From Acephala macrosclerotiorum (Eukaryota > Ascomycota > Leotiomycetes > Helotiales > Mollisiaceae): a DNA stretch of 43,391 nucleotides. The position numbers and the translations under genes were made by a program. Under the pieces are notes generated by a model. The model searched no databases. It was given only the letters and a program-made list of their open reading frames with translations, and was not told the origin of the DNA. This document shows, piece by piece, positions 1 through 12,187 of the stretch (position 1 is its first letter; every line of letters begins with the position of its first letter). The DNA is taken from NCBI GenBank assembly GCA_014904845.1, contig MU119576.1:1-43391 (forward strand). Direction: 5' to 3'.

Positions 1-44
<44 letters not shown>

Positions 45-3000
45 AAAAAAAAAAAAATAAAAAACGAAAAAAAAACGTAAATTAAAATTTATATCGAAAA
101 AATAAATATTTTATTATTACGTATTTAATTTTTACGATACGAATTATTATTATTTCGAAATATATTCTATGTATTTTATTTTAAATTTCATTAAAATAAA
201 TTAATATTTTAATAATAAAAATAATATATTAATAAAAAAAAAAAAATCAAATAATAAAAATAAATATATATTATATTATTTGTTTTTCGATTCTATTGAA
301 AACTTTTAAATATTTTTAAAAAATAATAAATAAAAAAAAAAAAAAAAAAAAAAAAACGTATTAATTAAAAAATACGTTTAAAAAAAATCTTATTATATAC
401 TAATATAAATTCGATATTATAATATTAATAATAAAAATTCGAATAAAAAAATACTTTTTTTAATAATTTTTTTAATAATATTTTTAATAAATTGTTTTCA
501 TTTTATAAAATATAAAAAAAAAATCACTATTTATTACGAGAATTTATTTTTATATTCTCGATTTTTATTATTAAAATATTACGTAATACGATAATTTAAT
601 TTATTAAATTATATTATTTTTTTATTGAATTTTTTTATATTATATTTTTTTTAAATTTTTCGAATTATTATTAATTTTTTTTCAAATTAATTTTCTTCGT
701 ATAATTTATTATATTAATTTTAATCAATGTAATTATTAATATAAAATACATTCGTTATTTTAAATTCGATATTATACGATATCGATATAATATATATATT
801 ACGTAATATTATTAAAAAAAAAAATCGTCGCTTTTTAAATATTTTAAATTTTTTAATTTTTAATATTTTCGATTTTATTATTTCGATTATTTTATATATA
901 ATATTAAAAAGTTTTTTATTTTTCAACGAGTAAATATTAATTAATATTATATAGTACTCGAATAAAAAATAGTTTAATTTTTAATTCGAAAATTTAATAT
1001 TAATAATTTTAATTAAAATTTATAATAAATTAATTCGTTTATTTTTTTAAATATTAATTATATCGATATACTCGATTTAAAAAAATTTTTATATTTAATA
1101 ATAATTATTATAAAAATTATTACTTTTTCAATTTAACGTATATTTTAAAAATTTCGATTTTTTAATTTTAAAATTCGTTTCGTTTTTATTAATTCATTTT
1201 TAATATTTAATACTCGAAAAAAATTATATAAAAAAATCGTATATTTACGTAAAATTTCTTTTATAAATATTACGTTTATTATTATCGATTTTTTTTAACG
1301 AATAAAATCAAAGTTTTAATAAATTTTTTTAAATCGATTATTTTTCGAGTTTTTAATATCGTTATTATATTATTAAACTCGAGTTCAAAAATACGTATAT
1401 ATATCGATTTATTTTAAATTAATTTCTAATAATCGAATAATATAATTTTAATAAATATAACTATTATAAAAATGATTTAAATTTTAATAAAAATATATAC
1501 TTCGAATTTTGTATTAAAAAAATAAAAAAATTAATATTTTATCGTTTTACGATTTATATTTCGAGTATTTTATATAATTAATTATTTAATAAAATCGTTA
1601 TTTTTATTTATTCGTTTGAAAAAAGTTTTAAACAAAAATTTATAAATTGTTTTTATATGTTTTATATCGAATTTATTAAAAGTATTAAATCGCAAAATAA
1701 ATTCAATATAATAATTCAAAGAATAAAACTTAAAATAATATTAATATATATTTTTATTATTATTCGTTATTCGATATTTAATAAAGGTTTTTTTATTATA
1801 AAAAATTCGAATAAAAACTTAATTTAAATATTTAATCGTCGTTTTATTATATATTTAATATACGATAATCGTTATAAAATTTATTAAAATTTAAACGTAA
1901 AATAACATGTAAAATACTTTAAAAAAAAATTAATATAATAATAAAAATAAAATTTTTAAATAAATTTCATTTTTCGTTATTAATTTATTATTAAATAAAA
2001 TTATAATTATTAAAATATTTTAAATTTTAATATTTTAATATTATATGAAATCGTTTATTTAATTAAATAAAATTAAAAAATTATTTATAATTATAATTTT
2101 TTTTTTTTTTTTAGATTTTCGTTTATTATTATAATTAAATAAAATCTTATATAAATTTATTTAATTATTTCATAAAATCTCTAAAAAATACTTTTTTAAA
2201 ATTAATATAATATATTAATAAAAATACTTTCGTAAATATTAACGAATTTATATTTTTACGTAAAATTAATTATTAAATAAATTTAAATTAAATTTTTTTT
2301 ATTTATATTTTATTTTTTTTATATTTTTATTTATTAAAATATTTGATTATATATTTAATATAATTAGAATTCTAAAATATTTTAAAGTTTATCTCGTAAA
2401 ATTTAATATATTTTATATTATTAATTCGATTTAATTTTCGTAATAATTACAATCTTTTAATAATTAATAAATAAATTAAAAATAATAAAATAATATTATT
2501 GTATTTCGTTGTTCGCGTAATGAATTAATTAATCGATTTAAATAAATATTTGCAATTTTAATACTTGAATTAATAATAAATTTAAATCGAATAAAAAAAT
2601 ACGAATTTTCGAAAATAATATTTATATATATATAATAAAAAAAAAATTTAATAACGTATACTATATTATTATTAAATTTTTTAATAATATTTTTCGAAAT
2701 TAAAAAAAGTTCAATTAAAAATATCGATAAAATATTTTATTATCGATAAATTCTTTTACGAAATTTTTAATTTAAATATAAACGAATTAAATTAATTAAT
2801 TTCTTTGTAAATATATTATTAAAATTTTATTTATAAAAATAATAATTAATATAATTATTATATCGAAAAATAATTTTTTTTACAAGTTTTATTATTAATT
2901 TATTATATATATTTTATCATATATTTTTAAATTACTAATATTATAAAATTTTTATATTAAAATTCAAATAAAATCGATTTTAAAAAAATAATAATTTAAT

Positions 3001-3375
3001 AAAAATTTCAAATAATATATAATTAAACGAAATAAAAACGTATATATTTATAGTTTATTATTTTTAATTTAATTCGATATAATAATTTTTTTATTTTTTT
3101 TATCGATTTTTATTAGAAATTTCGTATAAAATATTATATATATTTCGTATTAAATCGATATAATTTCGTATCGTATTAAAAAATTTTCGTATTTCGATAT
3201 AAAATTTAAAATTTTTAAAAAATTCTTCGATTTTATTTTTATTATATTTAATTTTCGCGAATTAAAACGTTAAATTCTAATTATATTTAAAAATAAATAA
3301 TTACTATAAATTTTTTTTTAATATTATTAATAGAATTAACGATTTTTTTTTTGTTTCAAATTATTTCTTCGTATA
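1..3375. repeat. AT-rich RIP-degraded block, left part
   Basis: This stretch is almost entirely A and T, with long poly-A/poly-T runs in the first 350 bases. The remaining C and G occur mainly as CpG (ACG, TCG, CGA). No reading frame longer than about 70 codons exists and none has a recognisable motif. This is what repeated RIP leaves of old transposons. I could not identify the parent elements. It flanks the younger Copia element on the left. Confidence 0.85.
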
Positions 3376-3600
3376 TATTAAAACGTTCGAAAACAAATCA
3401 CGAAATACTAAAATTTTAATTTAATATCAATAATTTAATTTTGTTTACTTTTTTTTAAAAAAAGTATTTCTCTATTTATATAATTAAACAAAGTAAACGT
3501 AAAATTAAAAAATGGACGCTAAAGTAACTATTATTAAAAGTAATAAAAATTATAATTAAAATTATTTAATCGATCGTTTAAACGATTATATAATTGAATC
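3376..3600 (-). repeat. 3' LTR of the Copia relic
   Basis: This 225-bp segment aligns end to end with 9462-9686. Shared landmarks are the AAAACGTTCGAAAA block near its left edge, the AATTAAACAAAGTAAACG block in the middle, and the palindrome-containing ATCGATCGTTTAAACGAT near its right edge. Most differences from the other LTR are C/T or G/A, as expected from RIP. Read on the minus strand it may begin TGATTC, consistent with the TG start of LTRs, but the right LTR does not confirm this base. Confidence 0.85.
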
Positions 3601-3960
3601 AATACTAATAATTCTTTTTTTAAAAAAAAACGCTCTTTTCAATTCGTAAACCAAATACAAAAAAAAGTACTACTACAATTACCAATGCACTATTTCACTA
3701 TCAAATACTAAAAAGAAATCTAATTATAAATTAATCGCTATTACGTATTGTAATATTTGATCGATTAAATTAAACTTGAAAAAATTCTCTCAAATCCGAT
3801 ATTTATAATCTTCGAACCAATTAAAAACTCTATTCTCGAAAACATTAAAAATATCGAAAAACACTAAAAACATTAAAACAATAATTATACGTTTTTCTTT
3901 CCAATACTATTTTTTTTAACGATCGCTTTTTTTACTATTCTCGTTCTCGTCGATTGATTT

Positions 3961-5811
3961 CTAAATTTCGAGACGTTATATTCATTTTTATACTTTGATA
4001 TTAAAACGATTAATACTAACAAACGATTCAAATATTTTATTAATATTGAATTTGATTATAATATCAATTAAATTACTATTTTTAACAATTTATCGAATTT
4101 TCGAAAGTTTTTTACGTTTATACGATTATTTAATAATTATAATATCGATTATAAAACGCTTTTTTTTAATAATATCGAATTTGATTATATACTCGTAAAA
4201 AAAAAAAAAATCGATACAAATAATTACGAAAATTAAATTCAATTTAAATCGCTTTATAATAAAATTAAAAATAATAAAAATCGAAATTTTTATATCGATT
4301 TTTATTATTATTATATATAACTCAAAAATTAAAACAATACAAATAATTCTTTTACATTTTATTAAATTCTAATAAAATAAATTACTTCGTAAATCGAATT
4401 ATTTATCACTATAAATCTCATTACTAAAAACGATAATATACTCGATCTACGAATTAAAATTTTTATTTATAGTAAAAAAACCGTCTATAAAAACGAAAAA
4501 TTTCATTAAATATAAATTCAAACAAAAAAATCGAAACTTACAATCGAAATTATCTATTTACTATTGTAATCATTTATTTAATATTACAATTTGCTTTTTT
4601 TCGAAATATTAATATTAAACTATCGTCGATATATCGTACGCAGTTTTCAATTAATAAATAGAATTAATATATATTTTTCGAGCACATTACTCGAAATACG
4701 TTTATTTATAAAAATCTAATTTCGAATCAATTAAACTTAAACATTTATTTTATTCTTTTTACAAAAATACAATTTCATTTTCGATTTTATTTACTACTAA
4801 TTTACATTTATTAAACAATAAAAAAATATTCGACGTAAAAAACTTTGTAAATTTAATTAACAATTTAATTTTTTACAATTCAAAATTTTTTAATTCTACA
4901 AAAATTTAATCTCTTAAAATAAGTGTATCGTCGATTTATATATCGATTATTTCGAATAAAATATAATTACTTTTCGTAATAAATAAACAAAAATCGAAAA
5001 TTGAAAATTTTATTAAAAATTTATTTCTATAATAAATATTATACGTTTTATACTAATACATTTCTACTTTCGAAATTTTATAGAAAAACTTAATTACTTT
5101 AAAAACGACGTTCGATAAAAATTTATTCGTCATTTTTTTCAAAGATTTAACGAAAATAACACGTACTAATAAAATTATTAATTGTACGTATATTTAAATA
5201 ATATTTCTCAAATAAAAACTAATTTCTTTAAATTTAAAAAATAAAATTAAAACAATAATAATTCGTTAATTAACGCACTAAATAATCGTAAATTGAATCA
5301 ATATTATTTTCTTATTTTTATTATTAAATACTTAAATCATAAAACGAGATTTCTCGTATAAAATTACTGTTTTTATACTTTTAATCTCGTTTATTAATTT
5401 TAAATCGAAAATTCGTTAATTATTAATCTCTTTCGAATTATTAAAAATCAATTCAAAAATTTCTTTCGCGATTAATTTATCAATTTTTTTTCTACGAAAA
5501 ACTGCGAACGAATTACTTAAAATAATAATAATTTTTTTTACGCGAAAGTCTATAAACAATTACTTATTCCTAGTCTTTTTTTCAATCAAATAAACTTCGA
5601 AAACTTTTACATTTATACAAATTATCATATAAATATATTCATCGAAATTAAAAACGTAAAAAAAAATCTTTATTACAATTCGAAATAAACGTAAATTTTT
5701 CTTCAAAATATACGAAATTTCTTCGATCGAACGAAATAAATCAAACATATTTTTTCTTGTTCTCAAACTTTTTCTAAAAAAATTTAATTTTGAATCTAAA
5801 TTTTCTAACAA
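3961..5811 (-). pseudogene. pol: Copia pol relic: integrase C-terminus, reverse transcriptase, RNase H
   Basis: One minus-strand frame runs through this interval without a frameshift, broken only by stop codons that read as former Gln or Trp. In order: an integrase C-terminal signature (KVFEV, codons at 5610-5596); YEKSR (5358-5344), the RT block that in fungal Copia elements precedes LVVQ; LIQFTII (5301-5281), matching LTQSPTIQ; the catalytic block read as stop-IDDTLIL (from 4938), where fungal Copia elements have QTDDTLIL; and FIDGFF (4491-4474), the first RNase H motif. The tail to about 3961 matches the usual Copia C-terminus in spacing. The matches are from memory of the family and not from an alignment. 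The frame differs from an intact protein by point change only. It is non-functional. Confidence 0.85.
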
Positions 5812-8800
5812 ATTTTCTCTTAATAAATAATCTTCTAATTACTTTTCAAATTACTCGAAATTTTAATAAAATAATTTTATTACAATACTACGAAAACTTT
5901 TTAATTTATTTAACAATTGTAATTAATATATCTTTTTATTTATTATTAAAAACGTATACGATTCTCTTTATTTTTTATTTTCTCTTTAAATAAATACATT
6001 TGAATTTAAAAATAAATCGATCAAATAATAATTTCGTAAATTATTTTTTATTCGTAAAACGTTATTAATTTAACGAATAATATAATATTCTCGAATTACA
6101 ATTATTACACTTTTTACCACTTTAATTCTAACGACAATTAATATTGCAAACGCGTTCTATTATAACATTCGAAAATAAACATCGAAAATAAAAAATATAA
6201 AAATAATATTATTCGATCTCATCGTATTATTAATTACTTTAATCACTATTTAAAATCGTTTTTCTTTTTACAAATCGAAAAATTCTCGAAATAATATATT
6301 ATATACACACTTTAATAAAACGTAATATCTCTCTACTAAACTAATCGAATTATAAACTTCTATCAATATAATCTTCAAATCAATATTTATATTTTTAATA
6401 TTATCACGAAATTATTTAAAATTGAAATTCGTTTCAAAATTATAAATAATAAATATCGATAATCCAAAATAAACATCGATTTAATACACTCGAAAAACGT
6501 TCTATACTTTTTTTATCGACATATCTACAAAAAATTTCGCGATTTAAAATACTATAATTTCGTTTACAATTTAAAATACTAATTTTCTATCGATTTACAA
6601 TACGTTTAAATAAACGAAATAATTAAAATTATAATCATCGCACAATATAAACTTAAAACGATCGAAAAATTTATTATTCATTTAATATTATTAATAAAAT
6701 TTTATTATTTTTTTAATTTCTTTGAAATTCGTAAAATATTTTTTATATTTTAATATTCACGCGAATTTAACGATCAATAAATGTTCGAAGTATTTATACA
6801 ATCGTTTGAACTTCGTTTCAATCAAATAATAAATAATAAAATCAATTTTTATTATAAAAATCTTACAATTATTATAAATCAAATTTTCAAATAAATTAAA
6901 CAATATTCAAAAATATTTAAACGTTCTAATAATAAACGTATATCGTTTATTTCAAATAAATACATTATTAAAATTATCGAATTTAATTCGTAATTTGTTT
7001 ATATCTTAAAAATACAATAAAAAAAAGTACGTTTATTAGAATTACGTAAAACGTAATACGTTCAATTAATATATCGACGTTAATAATTTCAAAAAATGAA
7101 ATTTTATTAATTTCAAATTTAATTACTATTTTTTCAATTTTAAATTCATTCAATTTAATATTTCGAATTCGTTAAAAAATCAAATATTAACTTTCGTCGA
7201 TAATCGATCGTTAAACGATACTAATATCGATTATAATACTCATGAAAACGTTTAATATATAGCGACTCGTTAAATACGTTTCTATATTAATAAATATTAA
7301 AAATAATTTCGATTATATTACAATACTCAATATCGTATAATAAATTAATTAATAATCAAATAATTCGATAATTTTAAATCTATTAATCGTATTATAAAAT
7401 ATTATAAAATAATTAATCGATCGCGTAATATCGTTTTTATATAATTCTTTTTCTCTAATAAATTCAACGACGAATTATTCGTATTTTTTAATAATATTAA
7501 AATCTAATTTTTCGAACTTAATTACGAATTAAATCATTTTGTTTTTATCGAACGATTTCAATTTTTTAAAATCGTCGTATACTCTTTTTTTCTTTTTTAG
7601 CGTATAATAAATACTTTAATAATTCGAATTTTTACAAACGAAATATTTCTTTTCGTTTTAATATATTATCGACTTTTTGTAATTAATTTAATTACTATAT
7701 TGAATACTTTTACTATAATATTTACAATTTACGAAATATAATCCGATTATATCTCAATAAACTTTTCTTTTTCCGATTATAAAAATCTTAAAAATTATTT
7801 CCATTTTTACTTAAAATAAAATCGCATTATAAACGTTTTCATATATCACTTGAAAATTCGATAAAAATCGAAAAAACGTTTAATAATATTTTAATACATT
7901 TCAACAAACGTAATAAAACTTATCTCATATAATAATTTCTATTCGCATATTCAAACGTAAATCAAACTATTTTTAAATCAATCTTTGACGTAATATTTCA
8001 AAGTATTCAAAAATCGTTTTATTTAAATTTTATACTCAAATTAACGCGAATATAATCGTATTCTATTAATTAAATATTTTATTTCAACGTTTTTCGATTT
8101 CAAAATTCGATTTTACAATTTCAATTATTTTATCGAAAAACAAATTTTTTTCAACGAATTTCTAATAATAAAACTCACTAATTTTATTGATAAATATAAT
8201 CGAAAACGCGTTACAATAATTCTCAAATTTAATATTTATTTTCAAATATAAATTTTCGAATACTTATATAAATATATTCAATAAATTTTCTTTTTCGTAA
8301 TATTTGAACTTATTATCGTAAATTTTTATAAAAATAATTAATTCTCTACCAAAACTAAATATTATTTAATTCTCGCGATCGAAATTATATATTAATCAAT
8401 TAAATTTTTTTAACAACTTTTCAACTTCTAATAATAATAAAAACGACGAATTTCGTTTCGAGTTTTTATTCTTTGACAACAAATCTAATAATAATATTCT
8501 ATTACGCTTTTAAAATTGTTTTTAAAGTATTATACGTTCGAATAATATCGTTTACTCTATAGAAAATCCTATAGCAAATCTTAGTAATTGAAAAAAAAAA
8601 TTCGAAAATACCAATACTATTTCTTTAATCTTTTCAATAAAAATAACAAAAAACGTTAATTTTCGAGTCTATTCTATTTTTAGATCAATTATATTTCTCT
8701 ATAAATTGAAATTTTTTATCAAACTCATTTTTATAATCTCTTTATACAACTATTTTAATTATTTTTTCTTATTTGCAATATTTATTAATACTCTCGAAAT

Positions 8801-9461
8801 TTTAATAAATCGTTTTTTTAATATTTATATTTTGTTTATTTACAAAATTTTATATAACTTTTTTCTTATATTTTTATTTTTATTTTTTTTTAAATATTTC
8901 TTCTATTTATTCTAAAAATATTTTTTTATATTCTATTTATAATCTATAATCCCAATTATTTTTCACTTTAAAATTTTATATTTATTCCAATATATATTAT
9001 ATCGAATCAAGAAATAAAAAAAATAATAAAAAAAATTTTTTTTAATTAAAATCGTACTCTAAAAAAATATAATCATATTTTTAAAAAGCATTTTATCGAA
9101 TCGTATCGTACTTAATAAACATATTAATTCGACGAGTTTTCGTATCGAACTCGTAAAAATTGTTTTTAGTATTATTTAATAAATTACAATAAAATACTCA
9201 TTATTAATACACGATAAAACGTAAAATAAAAAATCAATCAATTTCAAATCGAAAAAAACAAAACGAGCGTAAAATCGCAATATTCTTTAGAAATCTAATA
9301 GTTTTTTTTAATACAAACAAAAACTACTCTTTTTTACGTTTAATTAAACTAATAAATTGCGTACAATTTAAACTTTCTTATTCAATCGATTTTATTCAAT
9401 TGTTATTTCTTCGTAAGTAATTTTACTATTCTATAATCGAACGAATTCAATTACTAATTAG
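5812..9461 (-). other. Internal region of the Copia relic: expected gag, protease, integrase core
   Basis: By position this should hold gag, protease and the integrase core, read right to left. A stretch near 6180-6070 in the same minus-strand frame has spacing compatible with the integrase region after the catalytic Glu, but I could not confirm the zinc-binding or DDE residues. No frame longer than about 70 codons is open except 8706-8915 on the plus strand, which is low-complexity Phe/Leu/Ile and not a gene. Confidence 0.5.
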
Positions 9462-9686
9462 TATTAAAACGTTCGAAAATAAATTACGAAATACTAAAAT
9501 CTTAATCTAATATCAATAATTTAATTCTATTTGCTTTTTCTCAGAAAAAGCATCTTTTTATCTATATAATTAAACAAAGTAAACGTAAAATTAAAAAGTA
9601 AACACTAAAATAATTGTTATCAAAAGCAATAAAAATCATAATTAAAATCATTTAATCGATCGTTTAAACGATCACATAATTAAATC
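9462..9686 (-). repeat. 5' LTR of the Copia relic
   Basis: This is the direct repeat of 3376-3600 and is less decayed: it keeps more C residues. It contains an internal inverted repeat (GCTTTTTC ... GAAAAAGC, about 9533-9551) that in the left copy has become a T-run followed by an A-run. Being upstream of pol on the minus strand, it would have carried the element's promoter. Confidence 0.85.
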
Positions 9687-11857
9687 GATAATATAAATTA
9701 ATTCGAAAAACAATTAATATTTTTATTTTATTCGAAATATATAAATACGATTTTCGATTTTATTTTAAATATTATTTTTATTATATTAATAATATATTCG
9801 ATATTATTAAATTTATAAATAAATTTATTTCGAAATTTTATTATAAAAATATTAAATATTAATTCGTCGATATTATTAATAAATTCGTTTTTAATAAATT
9901 TTTTTTCGATTAAATTATTTACAATTAATAAAATATTCGTATATACGTTTTAAATTCGAAAAATTTTAATAAACGTTAATATAATAAATTTTACGTTTAA
10001 ATCGTAAATTAATATTATTAAAATATATTATTTAAATAATTTATATAAAAATATAATTAAAAAAAAAAATAATTAATATAATTTTTTATATATAATAATT
10101 ATAAATATTATTTAATCGTTTTTATTTTTATTAACGAAAAAATAGTTTTTATTTAATTCGTTATTATTTATTAATAAAAAATCGTTATTTTTGAAAAAAG
10201 TTAATCGTTAACGTATTATTTAATATTTACGTAAAATAATTTTACGTTTTCGTTTACGTTCGATATTAAAGTTTTTATATTTATATTAAAATAAATTATT
10301 TAAAAATTTTATTAATTTCGAATATTTTTTTATAATAAATTTAATTTCGTATTATTATTATAATTAAAAAACTAATAAATTAAAAAAATAATATTTTTAA
10401 TTTTATAATACAATAAAATATAAAATTATAATTTATATATAATAATTTTAATACAAATATTATTTTATAATTTTAATAAATAATGTATTTTTAATAACGT
10501 TTTATATTAAATATTTTAAAACGAATTTAAAAATATTTCATATATTTTTTTTTTTTAAAAAAAGTTTTTTTTTTACGAGATCGAAAAAAAAAACTTTTAA
10601 TATAATCGATTCAAATATCGATTTTTATTACTAAGAATCGTTAATAGAATTTTAATTTATATAATTTATCGTTTTATATATATATTAAAAAATTTATAAA
10701 TTCGATTTTATTTTAAATAAAAAAAAATAAAACGATTAAAAAAAAAACGTAAAATTAAAACGTATATTTAATCGGTTTATTTTAAAATAATAATATTAAA
10801 AAATAATTTAAATATTCGTATCGAATTTTTTTTATATTTTTAAAATACTAAAAAAATTTTTACGAAAAAAATTTCAAAAAATGAAAATATTTTATTAAAT
10901 TTTAAAAAAATTTAATAATTAAATAATACAAAATATAAAAATTATATTATTATATTTATTATACGTTTTTATTTAATTAATTAATTTAATTGTTCGTTCG
11001 AAAAAAAATTAAATTAACGATCAAAGAAATTAACGTTCGATAATTATGAAATTTATTTAATTTCAAATAAATTTAATAAAATAAAAAATATTTAATTTAT
11101 AAAACAATTTTAATAATAATAATAATAATAATAATAACAATATATACGCAAATATCGATCGAATTTTTAGCGCTAAAAAACTTAAATAAAATATTTAATT
11201 TTTTTATTTCGTAAAACGATATAAATATATTAAACGAATAATAATAAAATTTTAAAAATTAATAAAAAAGTAATTATTAAATTTATTTTATTATTTTTTT
11301 TTTCAAATTAAAAAAATTATTTATATTTAAAAAAAAGCGTTTAATAATTAATAAAAAGTATTTAAAAATAATAATAATTATTAATAAAAATTTAAATTTT
11401 ATTATTAAATAATTAAAAAAATTATTAATAAATATATTTTAAATAAAAATATTTTTTTTTATTCTTGAAAAAAAAATTTAAAATAATAATAATAAAAATT
11501 TTTAAATTTAATAAATATTTAATAAAAAAACGACGAATTAATTAATTATAAATTTATTAAATATAATTATAAAATAAATTTTTTTTTTTTTATTATATTT
11601 AAATTTTCATTTTTTACTTTAATTTCATTTTTTATTAATTTATTTAAATATTCGAAATTATTTTCGAAAATCGAAAATATTATTAAAAGTTTTATTAAAA
11701 TTACTATAAAAATTAAAATAAAATTAATTTTAACGAAAATAAATTAATTATTTATTTCTTTGTATTAATTCGTTTTTTGAAAAATATCGTCGTACGATAT
11801 ATTATCGATTCTTTTGAAAGAATTAATAAAAAATAATAAAAAAATTTATAAATTAAT

Positions 11858-12187
11858 TAGTTTATTTCAACGTAAAAATAAAATTATATTTTTTAATAAT
11901 TTAAAAACAATTGAATTTAATACGCTCGAATCGCGAATAAAAAATTATAAATTAATTAATTAATTTCAAGTAAAAATAAAAATATACGTTTTAATAATCT
12001 AAAAATAAAAAAATTTGAATATCGGAAAAAATTTAAATTTTATTAATATATTTCGAAGTAAAAATAAAAATATATTTTTTAGTAATTCGAAAATAAAATA
12101 AATAAAATCGAAAACAAATAATTAACGACGATTAATATATTTTGAAATAAAAATAAAAATATATTTTTTAATAATTCGAAAACGAAT
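11858..12187 (+). repeat. Degenerate tandem repeat, about 4 units
   Basis: Four imperfect copies of a core reading roughly TTTCAAGTAAAAATAAAA, then TATATTTTTTAATAATTCGAAAA. They begin near 11861, 11961, 12048 and 12137, spaced 87-100 bases apart. Because RIP converges sequences toward A/T, part of the similarity could be chance, but the ordered core recurs too regularly for that alone. Possible remnant of a subterminal or UTR repeat of a transposon. Confidence 0.5.

Larger units (their letters stand above)
3376..9686 (-). mobile_element. RIP-mutated Copia-type LTR retrotransposon
   Basis: Two direct repeats of 225 bp (3376-3600 and 9462-9686) bound about 5.86 kb of internal sequence, 6.3 kb in all. 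The minus strand carries relics of integrase C-terminus, reverse transcriptase and RNase H in the Copia order (integrase before RT), so the 5' LTR is the right one. The interior is clearly less AT-saturated than both flanks and is strand-asymmetric: the plus strand keeps C but has almost no G outside CpG. This suggests C-to-T change mainly on the minus (coding) strand. No target-site duplication could be fixed because the edges are degraded. The element is dead: pol contains many stop codons of RIP type. It is probably nested in the older AT-rich sequence. Confidence 0.88.

Noticed and set aside
720..926. Lys/Ile-rich open frame on the minus strand
   Set aside because: Low-complexity composition dictated by A/T content; no motif, and surrounded by decayed repeats.
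3995..4198. 67-codon plus-strand frame
   Set aside because: It is antisense to the RNase H / C-terminal part of the Copia pol relic, which explains the openness.
8706..8915. Phe/Leu/Ile-rich plus-strand frame resembling a membrane protein
   Set aside because: It lies inside the Copia relic on the non-coding strand; the hydrophobic look is just T-rich codons.
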